Assembly (NCBI GenBank): GCA_003220685.1 | Contig: QHTE01000050.1 | Location: 56,620 to 120,619 of the forward strand | Length of the DNA: 64,000 bases | Reading direction: 5' to 3' | DNA from: Candidatus Rokuibacteriota bacterium | GTDB taxonomy: Bacteria; Methylomirabilota; Methylomirabilia; Rokubacteriales; CSP1-6 | Shown: in pieces, positions 1-9,766 of the stretch | How positions within the stretch are numbered: position 1 is the first letter of the stretch | How the letters are laid out: every line of letters begins with the position of its first letter | The notes under the pieces: model-generated | Database searches by the model: none | What the model was told of the DNA's origin: nothing | The model's input: only the letters and a program-made list of their open reading frames with translations | Program-made: the position numbers and the translations under genes

Positions 1-1
1 T

Positions 2-388
2 GCGCTCCAGTTCCTGTACCAGCTCGACCTCAACGGCGACGACGACCCGAGCCCTCACGACGAGGAGTTCTGGGCGCGCCACCCGGTCGACGACGACACG
101 CGCGCGTTCGCCGACGCGCTCGTCCACGGCGCGAAGACGAACCAGGCGAAGATCGACCACGCCATCACGCAGTTCGCGGAACATTGGGATCTCGAGCGGA
201 TGGCCGTCGTGGACCGCAACATCCTCCGGCTCGCGGTCTACGAACTCCTGTACACGGCGGACGTGCCCCCGAAGGTCGCGATCAACGAGGCCATCGAGAT
301 CGCCAAGAAGTTCGGCACCAAGGAGTCAAGCCGGTTCATCAACGGCCTGCTCGATCGTATCCACAAAGAACTCCGCCCGACGTTCTGA
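2..388 (+). CDS. nusB: Transcription antitermination factor NusB, 5' end outside the window
   Basis: NusB binds boxA RNA together with ribosomal protein S10 in rRNA antitermination. The reading frame is open from base 2, so the N-terminus is missing; about 128 residues are visible. The conserved C-terminal half is clear: a Trp-Asp-x-x-Arg segment followed by VDRNILRLAVYELLY, then PPKVAINEAIEIAKKFG and the SSRFINGLLDRI helix typical of the family. The stop is nine bases before the phosphoesterase start, suggesting cotranscription. Family assignment is secure; only the start is unknown. Confidence 0.93.
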   Translation, partial: ALQFLYQLDLNGDDDPSPHDEEFWARHPVDDDTRAFADALVHGAKTNQAKIDHAITQFAEHWDLERMAVVDRNILRLAVYELLYTADVPPKVAINEAIEIAKKFGTKESSRFINGLLDRIHKELRPTF

Positions 389-397
389 GCCTGCCCC

Positions 398-1123
398 GTG
401 CGGTACGCGGTCCTTTCCGACATCCACGCCAATCTCGAAGCGCTCGAGGCCGTCCTGGCCGACGCGGCCCCGCGGACGGACGCGCTGCTGTGCCTGGGGG
501 ACCTGGTCGGCTATGGCGCCGATCCCGTCGCCTGCATCGAGACCGTGGCCGCGCGGGCGCAAACACTCGTCTGCGGCAACCACGAGCAAGCGGTCGCCGG
601 CCTGATCGACCTCGAGTGGTTCAACGCGCACGCCCGCGCCGCCGCGGAGTGGACGCGCGAGCGGCTCGACGACGACCACCGAGCGTATCTGGCCTCGCTG
701 CCCCTGGTCGCCGAGGTGGGTGACGCAACGCTCGTGCACGCCTCGCCGGACCGCCCCGACGAGTGGGACTACCTGCTCACCGCGCAGGACGGCTTCGACG
801 CGTTCTCCGCCTTTACCACGCGGCTCTGCTTCGTGGGCCACTCGCACCTGGCCGGCACCTGGTCGCTCGGCTCCTCGGGGCCGGAGCACCAGGCGGGCGC
901 CGTCGACCTCGAGCTCGAGCGCGGCCGGCGCTACCTCGTGAACGTCGGCAGCGTCGGTCAGCCCCGCGATCGCGATCCGCGCGCGTCGTACGCGATCTGG
1001 GACGTCGAGCGCGGGACGATCTCGACCCGCCGCGTCGTCTACGACATCGCGGGGGCGCGAGACAAGATCCTCCGCGGGGGATTGCCGCGGTTCCTGGCCG
1101 ACCGCCTCGCGTGGGGCTCCTGA
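398..1123 (+). CDS. Calcineurin-like metallophosphoesterase
   Basis: 241 residues, GTG start. The metal-binding blocks of the calcineurin-like fold are present in order: DIHAN near residue 8, GDLVGYG near 37, GNHEQ near 65 and GHSH near 150, with a final VNVGSVGQPRD block seen in small bacterial phosphodiesterases of this family. No signal peptide, so probably cytoplasmic. The substrate cannot be inferred. It sits between nusB and lnt and its 3' end overlaps the lnt start by 13 bases, so it is probably in the same transcript. Confidence 0.88.
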   Translation: MRYAVLSDIHANLEALEAVLADAAPRTDALLCLGDLVGYGADPVACIETVAARAQTLVCGNHEQAVAGLIDLEWFNAHARAAAEWTRERLDDDHRAYLASLPLVAEVGDATLVHASPDRPDEWDYLLTAQDGFDAFSAFTTRLCFVGHSHLAGTWSLGSSGPEHQAGAVDLELERGRRYLVNVGSVGQPRDRDPRASYAIWDVERGTISTRRVVYDIAGARDKILRGGLPRFLADRLAWGS

Positions 1124-2628
1124 GCCTGCGTCCCTCGCTTCGGCGCGCGCTCGTCCTCACGGCGACCGCCTGCGCCCTGGGTCTGGCGTTTCCGCGAACG
1201 AACTGGGAGGGGATAGTCTGGGTCGCCCTCACGCCGCCGATCGTCGATGCGCTGCTCCAGCCCATCCGCCAGGCCTTCGGCTGGGGCTGGGTCTTCGGGA
1301 CCGTGTTCTACCTGGTCCTCCTCCGGTGGCTCGATTTCACCTTCAGGACCTACAGCACGATTCCCTGGCCGCTCACCTGGGCGGTGACGTTCGCGCTCGC
1401 GGGGTATTGCGCCCTCTACGTGGCCGCCTTCGCCGCGGCGGTCTCATGGCTCGCGCGACGCTCGATCATCTCGGCGCTTTGCGCGGCGCCGTTCTTCTGG
1501 GTCGCCGGCGAGTGGCTTCGTGGCCATCTCTTCGGAGGCTTTCCCTGGGGTCTGATCGGCTACTCGCAGTACCTGCGTCTGCCCGTCATCCAGATCGCCG
1601 AGCTCGCGGGCGTCTACGGCGTTTCGCTGGTGATCGTCGCGGTCAACGCCGCGATCGCCGGTTGCTTCGTGCTCCCGTGGCGCTCGGCGCTCGGTGGGGT
1701 CGGCCTGGCGGGGGGGCTGCTCGGGGCGACGCTCGCCTTCGGGTTCTGGCGGCTGACGGCCCCGGCGCCTCCGGGCGAGGTGAACGTGGCGATCATGCAG
1801 CCGTCCATCGAGCAGCCGTTGAAGTTCGACCCCGCGTTCGCCTCGACGACCCTCGCGATCTATCTCACCCTGACCTCGCGTGCGGGCGCCCAGCGTCCCG
1901 ACCTGATCGTATGGCCCGAGACCGCGGCACCCTCTCCGCTCCGCCGCGATCCCGAGGTTTTGAGGACCCTCGGCGCGCTCGCGGGCTCGCTTCGCGTGCC
2001 GCTCCTCGTGGGCTCGATCGACGTTGATGGATCGACTCCGCCAAAGGTTCACAACACCGCGTTTCTCCTCACCGACCGAGGCATCGTCGGGAGGTATGAT
2101 AAGATTCAGCTCGTCCCCTTCGGTGAGTACGTGCCGCTATCGGGACTGATCGGATTCGTTCGGGGCTGGGCCGAGTTCATCGCCGAGCTCGAGCCGGGCT
2201 CCAGCGCGAGCGTCTTCCCGGGCCCGCCAGCCCCGTTCGGGGTCGTGATCTGTTACGAGGGAATCTTTCCTGAGCTCGTCCGTGAATTCGTAAAAGGTGG
2301 CGCGCGCTTCATCGTGAACATGACGAACGACGCATGGTTTGGCCGTACGAGCGGCCCGTGGCAACATCTCGCCATGTATCCGTTCCGAGCCGTCGAGCAC
2401 CGCATCGCGGTGGTACGCGCGGCGAACACCGGGGTCTCCGCGTTCATCGCGCCCACCGGCAAGATCGTTCGCCGCGTCCCCCTGTACGAGCGGACCACGG
2501 TGGCCGAGCGGGTACCCCTCCGGACCCGGGTGACCCTGTACTCGCGCCTCGGCGACTGGCTCGCGTACCTGGCGCTCGCCGTCTCGGGCGCGTCGCTCGC
2601 GTATCGCGCGTGGAAGCGAGCCGGCTAA
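1111..2628 (+). CDS. lnt: Apolipoprotein N-acyltransferase
   Basis: Lnt adds the third acyl chain to the N-terminal Cys of lipoproteins in the inner membrane, using phospholipid as donor. 505 residues from a GTG start overlapping the previous gene. Hydrophobic segments fill the first ~220 residues, followed by a nitrilase domain. The expected catalytic triad is visible: Glu270 in WPETA, Lys331 in YDKIQLVPFGEY and Cys381 in VVICYEG. A last membrane helix lies near the C-terminus. The stop codon overlaps the prfB ATG (TAATG). It fits functionally with the Lol genes downstream. Confidence 0.95.
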   Translation: MGLLSLRPSLRRALVLTATACALGLAFPRTNWEGIVWVALTPPIVDALLQPIRQAFGWGWVFGTVFYLVLLRWLDFTFRTYSTIPWPLTWAVTFALAGYCALYVAAFAAAVSWLARRSIISALCAAPFFWVAGEWLRGHLFGGFPWGLIGYSQYLRLPVIQIAELAGVYGVSLVIVAVNAAIAGCFVLPWRSALGGVGLAGGLLGATLAFGFWRLTAPAPPGEVNVAIMQPSIEQPLKFDPAFASTTLAIYLTLTSRAGAQRPDLIVWPETAAPSPLRRDPEVLRTLGALAGSLRVPLLVGSIDVDGSTPPKVHNTAFLLTDRGIVGRYDKIQLVPFGEYVPLSGLIGFVRGWAEFIAELEPGSSASVFPGPPAPFGVVICYEGIFPELVREFVKGGARFIVNMTNDAWFGRTSGPWQHLAMYPFRAVEHRIAVVRAANTGVSAFIAPTGKIVRRVPLYERTTVAERVPLRTRVTLYSRLGDWLAYLALAVSGASLAYRAWKRAG

Positions 2629-3732
2629 TGCTCGGCGATTTCAAGCGCGACGTCACGCTCTTGGCGAGCCGGTTGACCGAGCTCCGAGGTCATCTTTGAC
2701 GTCCCTGCCAAGGAACAGCGCCTCGGCGCCCTCGACGCCGAGATGGCCAAGCCTTCCTTCTGGGAGGACAACCGCCGCGCTCAGGAGGTCATCCGCGAGC
2801 GGACCGAGCTCTCGCGCCTCGTCGCGCGCCTGAAAGAGCTCGCCGGGAACGCCGACGACCTCACGGTGCTTCTGGAGCTGGCCGAGGAGGCCACCGACGG
2901 TAGCCTCGACGCCGAGATCGCCGACGGCGTCGCCGGACTGACGAAGGACCTCGACGAGTTCGAGTTGAAGATCATGCTCTCGGGTCCCCACGACACGAAG
3001 GCGGCGATCGTGTCCATCCATCCCGGGGCGGGCGGCACCGAGTCGCAGGACTGGGCCCAGATGCTGCTGCGCATGTACCTCCGCTGGTGCGAGCGCGTCG
3101 GTCTGAAGGCGGAAGTGGTCGATCTGCTGCCGGGGGACGAGGCCGGCATCAAGTCGGCCACCGTCGAAGTGTCCGGCGAGTACGCCTTTGGCTACCTGCG
3201 CGGCGAGACGGGTGTCCATCGCCTGGTGCGCATCTCTCCGTTCGACGCCTCGCGCCGCCGGCAGACGAGCTTCGCCTCGGTCGCGGTCGTGCCCGAGGTC
3301 GACGACGTCGAGGTCAACGTGCGCGAGGACGAGATCCGCGTCGACGTCTTTCGAGCGTCGGGACCGGGCGGGCAGGGCGTCAACACCGCCGACTCGGCCG
3401 TGCGCATCACGCACCTGCCGACGGGCATCGTCGTCTCGTGCCAGAACGAGCGCTCCCAGCTCCGCAACCGCGACACCGCGATGCGGATCCTCAAGGCGAG
3501 GCTCTACGAGATCGCCGAGAAGAAGCAGCGCGAGGAGCTGGCGGAGCTGACCGGCCACAAGAAGGAGATCGCCTTCGGCAGCCAGATCCGGTCCTACACG
3601 TTCCATCCCTACCAGCTGATCAAGGACCATCGAACCGGGCTCGAGGTCGGCAACGTGGACGCCGTCATGGACGGCGACCTCGACGCCTTCATCAAGGCGT
3701 ACCTGCTCTGGGCGCGGGGCCGCGAGGCATGA
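2628..3732 (+). CDS. prfB: Peptide chain release factor 2, programmed +1 frameshift
   Basis: RF2 terminates translation at UGA and UAA. The gene is split into 23 codons (2628-2696) ending at an in-frame TGA (2697-2699), then a +1 frame from base 2698 to the stop, giving about 367 residues, close to E. coli RF2 (365). The anticodon-like SPF tripeptide is near residues 203-205 and the catalytic GGQ near 247-249. The frameshift autoregulates RF2: low RF2 lets the ribosome slip at CTT TGA. The stop overlaps the lysS start (ATGA), the classical prfB-lysS pair. Confidence 0.96.
2686..2700 (+). promoter_or_regulatory. prfB programmed frameshift signal
   Basis: The slippery codon CTT (2694-2696) is followed by TGA C, the weak-termination context used by RF2 genes. 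An internal Shine-Dalgarno-like GAGG lies at 2686-2689, four bases upstream of the CTT. Slippage from CTT into TTT and on to GAC restores the long reading frame. All three elements of the known mechanism are present. Confidence 0.93.
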
Positions 3733-5207
3733 GCGACGACAACGAGCTGATCCGCCTGCGTCGCGAGAAGCTCGACGCGCTGCGCGGCCGGGGCCTCGAT
3801 CCGTTCGGCGGCCGCTACCCGGTGACGCAGTGGGCTCGCGACCTCGCCGAGCGGCTCGGTAACGCGAACGACGAAGAGCTGAAGGGCTTCGGGCCGGTGA
3901 GCCTCGCCGGCCGCATCGTGGCGATTCGCCACCACGGCAAGACGTGCTTCGCGCATCTCATGGACCAGACCGGCCGGATCCAGCTCTACGCGCGCGCCGA
4001 CGGCCTCGGCGACGAGTACGCGCGGTTCGTCGAGCTCGACACCGGCGACTTCGTCGGAGTGAACGGCGAGATGTTCCGCACGCGGACGGGAGAGCTGACG
4101 GTCGCCGTGAAGAGCTTTGCGTTCCTGGCCAAGTCGCTCCGGCCACTTCCCGAGAAGTGGCACGGCCTGAAGGACGTGGAGACGCGCTATCGGCAGCGCT
4201 ACGTGGACCTCGTCGTCAACGCCGAGGCGCGCGAGGTCTTCTCGATGCGCGCGCGGCTCGTTCGTGCGATCCGCGCCTTCCTCGACGCGCGCGGCTTCCT
4301 CGAGGTCGAGACGCCGATGATGCAGCCGATCCCCGGCGGCGCGATCGCCCGGCCGTTCAAGACACATCACAACGCCCTCGACCTCGACCTCTACCTGCGC
4401 ATCGCCCCCGAGCTCTACCTCAAGCGCCTGCTCGTGGGCGGCTTCGAGCGCGTCTACGAGATCAACCGGAACTTCCGGAACGAGGGAACCTCGACGATGC
4501 ACAACCCCGAGTTCACGACGCTCGAGTTCTATCAGGCGTACGCCGACTACGCCGACCTGATGGAGCTGACGGAGGCCCTCTTCGTCGAGCTGGCCCACGC
4601 GCTGCGCGGCTCCTTGTCGCTCGTGTGGGGCGAGCACGCGCTCGACCTCAAGCCGCCGTGGCGGCGCCTGCCCTTCTTCGAGGGCATCTCGCAGGCGCTC
4701 GGGCTTTCCGTGACGCCCACGACCGACGTCGAGAGCGTGGCGCGAGCGGCGGCGGCGCGCGGCGTCGGCCGCGACGGCGGACCGGCCTCGAAGCTCTGGA
4801 AGGCCGTGTTCGAGACCCTGGTGGAGCCGACGCTCGTTCAGCCGACGTTCGTCATCGACTTTCCGACCGAGCTCTCCCCGCTGGCCAAGCGCAAGCGCGA
4901 CAATCCGCAGCTGGTCGACCGGTTCGAGCTGTTCGTCGCGCGGCACGAGATGGCCAACGCCTACAGCGAGCTCAACGACCCGATCGACCAGCTCGCGCGC
5001 TTCCGGGAGCAGGCGGCCCTGCAGGCACGCGGCGACGACGAGGCGCACTGGCTCGACGAGGACTACGTCCGGGCGCTGGAGTACGGCATGCCGCCGGCCG
5101 CGGGGGAGGGGATCGGCATCGACCGGCTGCTCATGATGTTCGCGAATCAGTCCTCGATCCGCGAGACGATCCTGTTCCCGCTGCTCCGGCCCGAGGGCGG
5201 CCGATGA
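3729..5207 (+). CDS. lysS: Lysyl-tRNA synthetase, class II
   Basis: Charges tRNA-Lys. 492 residues, ATG overlapping the prfB stop. The N-terminal OB-fold anticodon-binding domain (roughly residues 55-150) is followed by the class II catalytic core: motif 2 contains [16 protein letters not shown] and motif 3 [10 protein letters not shown] near the C-terminus. Length and order match bacterial LysS. The stop overlaps the ATG of the downstream permease by the ATGA arrangement, indicating translational coupling along nusB to lolD. Confidence 0.96.
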   Translation: MSDDNELIRLRREKLDALRGRGLDPFGGRYPVTQWARDLAERLGNANDEELKGFGPVSLAGRIVAIRHHGKTCFAHLMDQTGRIQLYARADGLGDEYARFVELDTGDFVGVNGEMFRTRTGELTVAVKSFAFLAKSLRPLPEKWHGLKDVETRYRQRYVDLVVNAEAREVFSMRARLVRAIRAFLDARGFLEVETPMMQPIPGGAIARPFKTHHNALDLDLYLRIAPELYLKRLLVGGFERVYEINRNFRNEGTSTMHNPEFTTLEFYQAYADYADLMELTEALFVELAHALRGSLSLVWGEHALDLKPPWRRLPFFEGISQALGLSVTPTTDVESVARAAAARGVGRDGGPASKLWKAVFETLVEPTLVQPTFVIDFPTELSPLAKRKRDNPQLVDRFELFVARHEMANAYSELNDPIDQLARFREQAALQARGDDEAHWLDEDYVRALEYGMPPAAGEGIGIDRLLMMFANQSSIRETILFPLLRPEGGR

Positions 5208-6436
5208 AGGGCGGGCTGCCCTTCGAGCTTCTCCTCGGCTTGCGCTATCTGCGGTCGCGCGGCCAGCGGACGAACCTCTCGCTGTTCGTCTGGATCGGGC
5301 TGGGCGGCGTCTTCCTGGGGGTCGCCGCGCTCATCGTGGTGCTCGCGGTGATGACCGGCTTCCAGGACGGCATCCGCGATCGGATCATCGCCGGGAGCCC
5401 GCACCTGCTCATCTTCCAGGCCGGCGCGCAGGGGCTCGCGGACGCCGACACGATCGCCGGCCGCGTGAAAACGATCCGCGGCGTCCACTCGGCGACGCCC
5501 TTCGTCCACCAGCAGGCGCTCTTCACGACGTCGAGCGGCGGGGCGCGCGGCGGCCTGATCCGCGGGGTCGACCTGGCCACGCCGGCGGTCCGCGAGGACG
5601 TCCGGTCCCAGCTCCGTCAGGGCTCGATCGATCCGCTCGCCGACGGCGCGCCGGCGATCTTGCTCGGCCGCGAGCTGGCGCGCAGCCTCGGCGTGTTCCC
5701 CGGCGACTCGGTCACGTTGATCTCCCCCGAGGGCGCCGTGACCGCCGTGGGGATGGTCCCCAAGATGCGGCGCTACCTCGTGGCCGGCACGATCGAGATC
5801 GGCATGCACGAGTACGACTCCTCGATCGCCTATCTGAGCCTGCCCCAGGCCAAGGAGTTCGCCGGACTCGTCGGGGTCACCGGCATCGAGGTCAAGCTGA
5901 ACGACCCGTTCGAGGCCAAGAACGTCGGCCGCCTCGTCGCCGCCCAGCTCGGCTTCCGGTTCTGGGTTCGCGACTGGATGGAGATGAACCGGAGCCTCTT
6001 CGCGGCGCTCCAGCTCGAGAAGCTGGCGCTCTTCGTCGTGGTGACGATCATCGTGCTCGTCGCGGCGTTCGCGATCATCGGCCACCTCGTGCTGCTCGTC
6101 GCCGAGAAGCGCAAGGAGATCGGGATCCTCAAGGCGGTCGGTGCCTCCTCGCGGTCGATCACCCTGGTGTTCTTCGCCGTCGGCATGACGATTGGCGGCG
6201 CCGGCACCGCGGCCGGCGCGGCGGCGGGCCTCAGTCTGATCTGGGCCCAGAACACCTACAAGGTGATCCGGCTGGCCGGCGACGTGTACCAGATCGATCA
6301 CCTGCCGATGAAGCTGACGATGAGCGACGGGCTCCTGATCATCGGCGCCACGCTCCTGCTCTCCTTCCTGGCCACGATCATCCCGGCCAAGCGCGCGGGC
6401 TCGCTGGCGCCGGTCGACGTGCTCCGGTATGAGTGA
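5204..6436 (+). CDS. Lipoprotein-releasing ABC transporter permease, LolC/LolE type
   Basis: 410 residues with the MacB/LolCE layout: one membrane helix near residues 28-50, a periplasmic domain to about residue 270, then three helices at the C-terminus. The cytoplasmic coupling segment [15 protein letters not shown] is typical. Only one permease gene accompanies lolD, so the transporter is probably a homodimeric LolF-like form rather than LolC plus LolE, unless a second permease lies elsewhere. It would extract mature lipoproteins from the inner membrane, downstream of Lnt. Confidence 0.9.
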   Translation: MKGGLPFELLLGLRYLRSRGQRTNLSLFVWIGLGGVFLGVAALIVVLAVMTGFQDGIRDRIIAGSPHLLIFQAGAQGLADADTIAGRVKTIRGVHSATPFVHQQALFTTSSGGARGGLIRGVDLATPAVREDVRSQLRQGSIDPLADGAPAILLGRELARSLGVFPGDSVTLISPEGAVTAVGMVPKMRRYLVAGTIEIGMHEYDSSIAYLSLPQAKEFAGLVGVTGIEVKLNDPFEAKNVGRLVAAQLGFRFWVRDWMEMNRSLFAALQLEKLALFVVVTIIVLVAAFAIIGHLVLLVAEKRKEIGILKAVGASSRSITLVFFAVGMTIGGAGTAAGAAAGLSLIWAQNTYKVIRLAGDVYQIDHLPMKLTMSDGLLIIGATLLLSFLATIIPAKRAGSLAPVDVLRYE

Positions 6437-7145
6437 CGACACGAGCCCCGCGCTGCTCGTCGGCGAGGAGCTGGAAAAGGAGTACCGGTCCGGACCGGAG
6501 GTCGTGCGTGTGCTGCGCGGCGCCAGCGTGAGGATCGCGTCCGGTGAGTTCGTCGCCCTCCTGGGCGCCTCCGGAGTCGGGAAATCGACGTTGCTCCACC
6601 TGCTCGGCGGGCTCGACCGGCCGACGGCCGGGCGCGTCCGCTTCCAGGGCGAGGATCTCGCGGCCTGGCCCGAGACCGCGCTTGCGCGCTATCGTCGCCG
6701 CGACGTCGGGTTCGTCTTCCAGTTCTACAACCTCCTCGGCGACATGAGCGCGCTCGAGAACGCGATGATCCCCGCGCTGATCGAGCGCAAGCCGGCTCGC
6801 GAGGTCCGAGAGCTCGCGGCGGCCGCCCTCGCCGAAGTCGGGCTCGCCGATCGGCTCAAGCACCTGCCCGGAGAGCTCTCGGGCGGCGAGCAGCAGCGGG
6901 TCGCGATCGCGCGAGCGCTCATCAACAACCCCAAGGTCATCCTCGCCGACGAGCCGACGGGCAACCTGGACCCCAAGACGAGCGAGGTCATCTACGATCT
7001 CTTCCTCCGGCTGCAGGCCGAGCGGGGCCTGGCCTTTCTCGTGGCCACCCACAACCCGGACCTGGCCCAGAAGGCCGAGCGGGGGTATCGCCTGGTGGAG
7101 GGCCGCGCGCGCGAGATCAAGGGTGATTCGACGCCGATCAGATAA
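6429..7145 (+). CDS. lolD: Lipoprotein-releasing ABC transporter ATP-binding protein LolD
   Basis: 238 residues, overlapping the permease by 8 bases. Walker [10 protein letters not shown] near residue 43, Q-loop VFQFYNLL, signature [15 protein letters not shown] and Walker [12 protein letters not shown] are all intact, with an H-loop in ATHN. The DEPTGNLD form is characteristic of the LolD/MacB/FtsE branch. Powers lipoprotein release with the permease immediately upstream. It is the last gene of the run starting at nusB; a 144-base gap to clpC follows. Confidence 0.93.
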   Translation: MSDDTSPALLVGEELEKEYRSGPEVVRVLRGASVRIASGEFVALLGASGVGKSTLLHLLGGLDRPTAGRVRFQGEDLAAWPETALARYRRRDVGFVFQFYNLLGDMSALENAMIPALIERKPAREVRELAAAALAEVGLADRLKHLPGELSGGEQQRVAIARALINNPKVILADEPTGNLDPKTSEVIYDLFLRLQAERGLAFLVATHNPDLAQKAERGYRLVEGRAREIKGDSTPIR

Positions 7146-7205
7146 CGGTTTCGCGCAGTTAGTCGAAGACGGGGAAAAAGGCTAGCGGGCTGGGAAGCGG
7201 TGGGC

Positions 7206-7211
7206 TATACT
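7206..7211 (+). promoter_or_regulatory. Candidate -10 box before clpC
   Basis: TATACT in the only sizeable gap (7146-7289) between lolD and clpC, about 79 bases upstream of the clpC start. No convincing -35 hexamer is seen 16-18 bases upstream, so this is a -10 match only. A GGGAGGG Shine-Dalgarno-like tract lies shortly before the GTG. Confidence 0.35.
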
Positions 7212-7289
7212 GAAGTCGCAGTCTGGTAACTAGCCGTCAGCGCAAGTAAATTCGCATCTCCGCGAGTTGCGGGAGGGTGGGGCACACCA

Positions 7290-9737
7290 GTGTTTGAACG
7301 GTTCACCGAACGGGCGCGACGGGTCATTATCTTAGCGCGTGAGGAAGCCGGCCGTTTCCGCCACGACTTCGTCGGCACCGAGCACGTCCTGCTCGGGCTG
7401 ATCCGCGACGGCGAGGGGATCGCGACCGCGGTTCTCCAGCGGCTCGGGCTCCGGCTCGAGACCGTGAAGGCGGAGGTCGAGCGCGCGCTCGCGGGATTCC
7501 CCAAGACGCTCACGTTCGGCGAAGTGCCGTTCACGCCGCAGGCCAAGCGCGTGCTGGAGCTCTCCATCGAGGAAGCGCGGCAGCTCGGCCACAACTACAT
7601 CGGCACCGAGCATCTGCTGCTCGGCCTCATGAAAGAGGGGCAGTCGATCGCCGCGAAGATCCTCGAATCGCTCGGCGCCCGGCTCGACGAGGTCCGGCAG
7701 GAGACTCTGGCGCTGCTCGGCGACCAGTACTACCCGAGGCCCAAGAAGCGCTCGCAGACTCCCGTCCTCGACGAGTTCGCACGCGACCTGACCCAGCTGG
7801 CCCGCGAGACCAAGCTCGATCCGGTCATCGGCCGTGAGCAGGAGATCGAGCGCGTCATCCAGATCCTCGCGCGTCGCACGAAGAACAACCCCGTTCTGAT
7901 CGGCGAGCCCGGCGTCGGCAAAACCGCGATCGTCGAGGGGCTCGCGCAGAAGATCGTCAGTCACGACGTGCCCGACGTTCTCGTGAACAAGCGGCTGCTC
8001 CAGCTCGATCTGGGCGCCCTCGTCGCCGGGACGAAGTATCGCGGCCAGTTCGAGGAGCGGCTGAAGGCGGTGATGAAGGAGATCCGCCAGTCGGAGAACG
8101 TCGTGCTCTTCCTCGACGAGCTCCACACGCTCATCGGCGCCGGCGCCGCCGAAGGGGCGATCGACGCCTCGAACATGCTCAAGCCGGCCCTCTCGCGCGG
8201 CGAGATCCAGACGATCGGCGCGACGACCCTCGACGAGTACCGCAAGTACATCGAGAAGGACGGCGCCCTCGAGCGTCGCTTCCAGCCGGTCATCGTCAAG
8301 GCGCCCTCGGTGCCGCAGGCGATCGAGATCATCCGCGGGCTCCGGCACAAGTACGAGGCCCATCACCGGGTGAAGATCACTGAGCGCGCGATCTCCGCAG
8401 CGGTGCAGCTGGCCGATCGCTACATCACCGACCGCCAGCTGCCCGACAAGGCGATCGACGTGATCGACGAGGCCTCCTCGCGCACCCGCCTCATGGCGCT
8501 GACCCCGCCGCCCGAGCTCAAGGAGATCGAGAAGGAGCTCGAGCGCGTGATCCGCGAGAAGGACATGTACCTCGAGGCGCAGGAGTTCGAGAAGGCCGCC
8601 TCGCTGCGCGAGAAGGAGAAGGTCCTTCGCCACCGCGACGAGGAGCTCAAGCGCGAGTGGGAGAAGAACAAGGGCAAGGGGACGCAGTCAGTCGAGGAAG
8701 AGGACATCGAGTTCATCGTCTCCCGCTGGACCGGCATCCCGCTGGCCAAGCTCGAAGAGAAAGAATCCGAGAAGCTCGCCCGCATGGAAGAGGCGCTCCA
8801 CGGGCGGATCATCGGTCAGAACGACGCGGTCGCGGCCGTCGCGCGTGCGATCCGTCGCTCCCGCGCCGGCCTGAAGGACGCCAAGCGGCCCGTCGGCTCG
8901 TTCGTCTTCCTCGGCCCCACGGGCGTCGGCAAGACCGAGCTGGCCCGGGCCCTCGCCGAGTACCTGTTCGGCGACGAGAACGCCCTCATCCGCGTGGACA
9001 TGTCCGAGTACATGGAGAAGTTCTCGGTCTCGCGCCTGCTCGGCGCACCGCCCGGCTACGTGGGCTACGAAGAGGGCGGGTTCCTGACCGAGAAGGTTCG
9101 GCGGCGCCCGTACTCCGTCGTGCTCTTCGACGAGATCGAGAAGGCCCACCCGGACGTCTTCAACATGATGCTCCAGGTGCTGGACGACGGTCGCCTGACC
9201 GACTCGCTCGGCCACGTGGTCGATTTCAAGAACACGATCCTCATCATGACCTCGAACCTCGGGACCAGCCTCATCGGCAAGCGCGTGTCCCCCGGCTTCC
9301 TCCAGGAGACCGACGAGTCGAGCTACGAGAAGATGAAGGAGCGCGTGCTCGAGGAGATGAAGCGGGCGTTCCGGCCCGAGTTCCTGAACCGGATCGACGA
9401 CATCATCGTCTTCCACGCACTCTCGGTCGAGCACATCAACGAGATCATCCGGCTGATGATCGGCCGGATCAACAAGCAGCTCACCGAGAAGGGCATCGAG
9501 CTCGTGCTGACGCCGGCGGCCCAAGCGGCGCTGGTGGAGAAGGGATACGATCAGACGTACGGCGCGCGGCAACTACGGCGGACGATCCAGAAGCACATCG
9601 AGGATCCCCTGGCCGAGGCGATCGTTCGGGGCCAGGTCGTGGAGAGCGCCCGCATCGAGGTCGATGTCGACGGGGCGAACTTCACGTTCCGCGAAGCGCA
9701 GGCCGCCGACGCGCCGCTCGAGCTTGCTGAGCACTAG
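7290..9737 (+). CDS. clpC: ATP-dependent Clp protease ATPase subunit ClpC
   Basis: 815 residues, GTG start preceded by a GGAGGG-like ribosome site. Two N-terminal Clp repeats (about 1-150) precede the first AAA+ module (Walker A GEPGVGKT near residue 210). A UVR-like middle segment near 425-465 includes [15 protein letters not shown], and the second AAA+ module has [11 protein letters not shown] and ends with the D2-small domain. The UVR insert and length identify ClpC rather than ClpA or ClpB. Unfolds substrates for ClpP; no clpP or mcsAB is nearby. It stands alone, with its own upstream gap. Confidence 0.95.
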   Translation: MFERFTERARRVIILAREEAGRFRHDFVGTEHVLLGLIRDGEGIATAVLQRLGLRLETVKAEVERALAGFPKTLTFGEVPFTPQAKRVLELSIEEARQLGHNYIGTEHLLLGLMKEGQSIAAKILESLGARLDEVRQETLALLGDQYYPRPKKRSQTPVLDEFARDLTQLARETKLDPVIGREQEIERVIQILARRTKNNPVLIGEPGVGKTAIVEGLAQKIVSHDVPDVLVNKRLLQLDLGALVAGTKYRGQFEERLKAVMKEIRQSENVVLFLDELHTLIGAGAAEGAIDASNMLKPALSRGEIQTIGATTLDEYRKYIEKDGALERRFQPVIVKAPSVPQAIEIIRGLRHKYEAHHRVKITERAISAAVQLADRYITDRQLPDKAIDVIDEASSRTRLMALTPPPELKEIEKELERVIREKDMYLEAQEFEKAASLREKEKVLRHRDEELKREWEKNKGKGTQSVEEEDIEFIVSRWTGIPLAKLEEKESEKLARMEEALHGRIIGQNDAVAAVARAIRRSRAGLKDAKRPVGSFVFLGPTGVGKTELARALAEYLFGDENALIRVDMSEYMEKFSVSRLLGAPPGYVGYEEGGFLTEKVRRRPYSVVLFDEIEKAHPDVFNMMLQVLDDGRLTDSLGHVVDFKNTILIMTSNLGTSLIGKRVSPGFLQETDESSYEKMKERVLEEMKRAFRPEFLNRIDDIIVFHALSVEHINEIIRLMIGRINKQLTEKGIELVLTPAAQAALVEKGYDQTYGARQLRRTIQKHIEDPLAEAIVRGQVVESARIEVDVDGANFTFREAQAADAPLELAEH

Positions 9738-9766
9738 CGCACCGACCCTGCACGCCTGAGCGCCTG

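Noticed and set aside
3609..5048. Long minus-strand open frame (479 codons) opposite lysS
   Set aside because: Low-complexity, Arg/Glu/Leu-rich translation of the opposite strand of a well-supported gene; typical of high-GC third-position effects.
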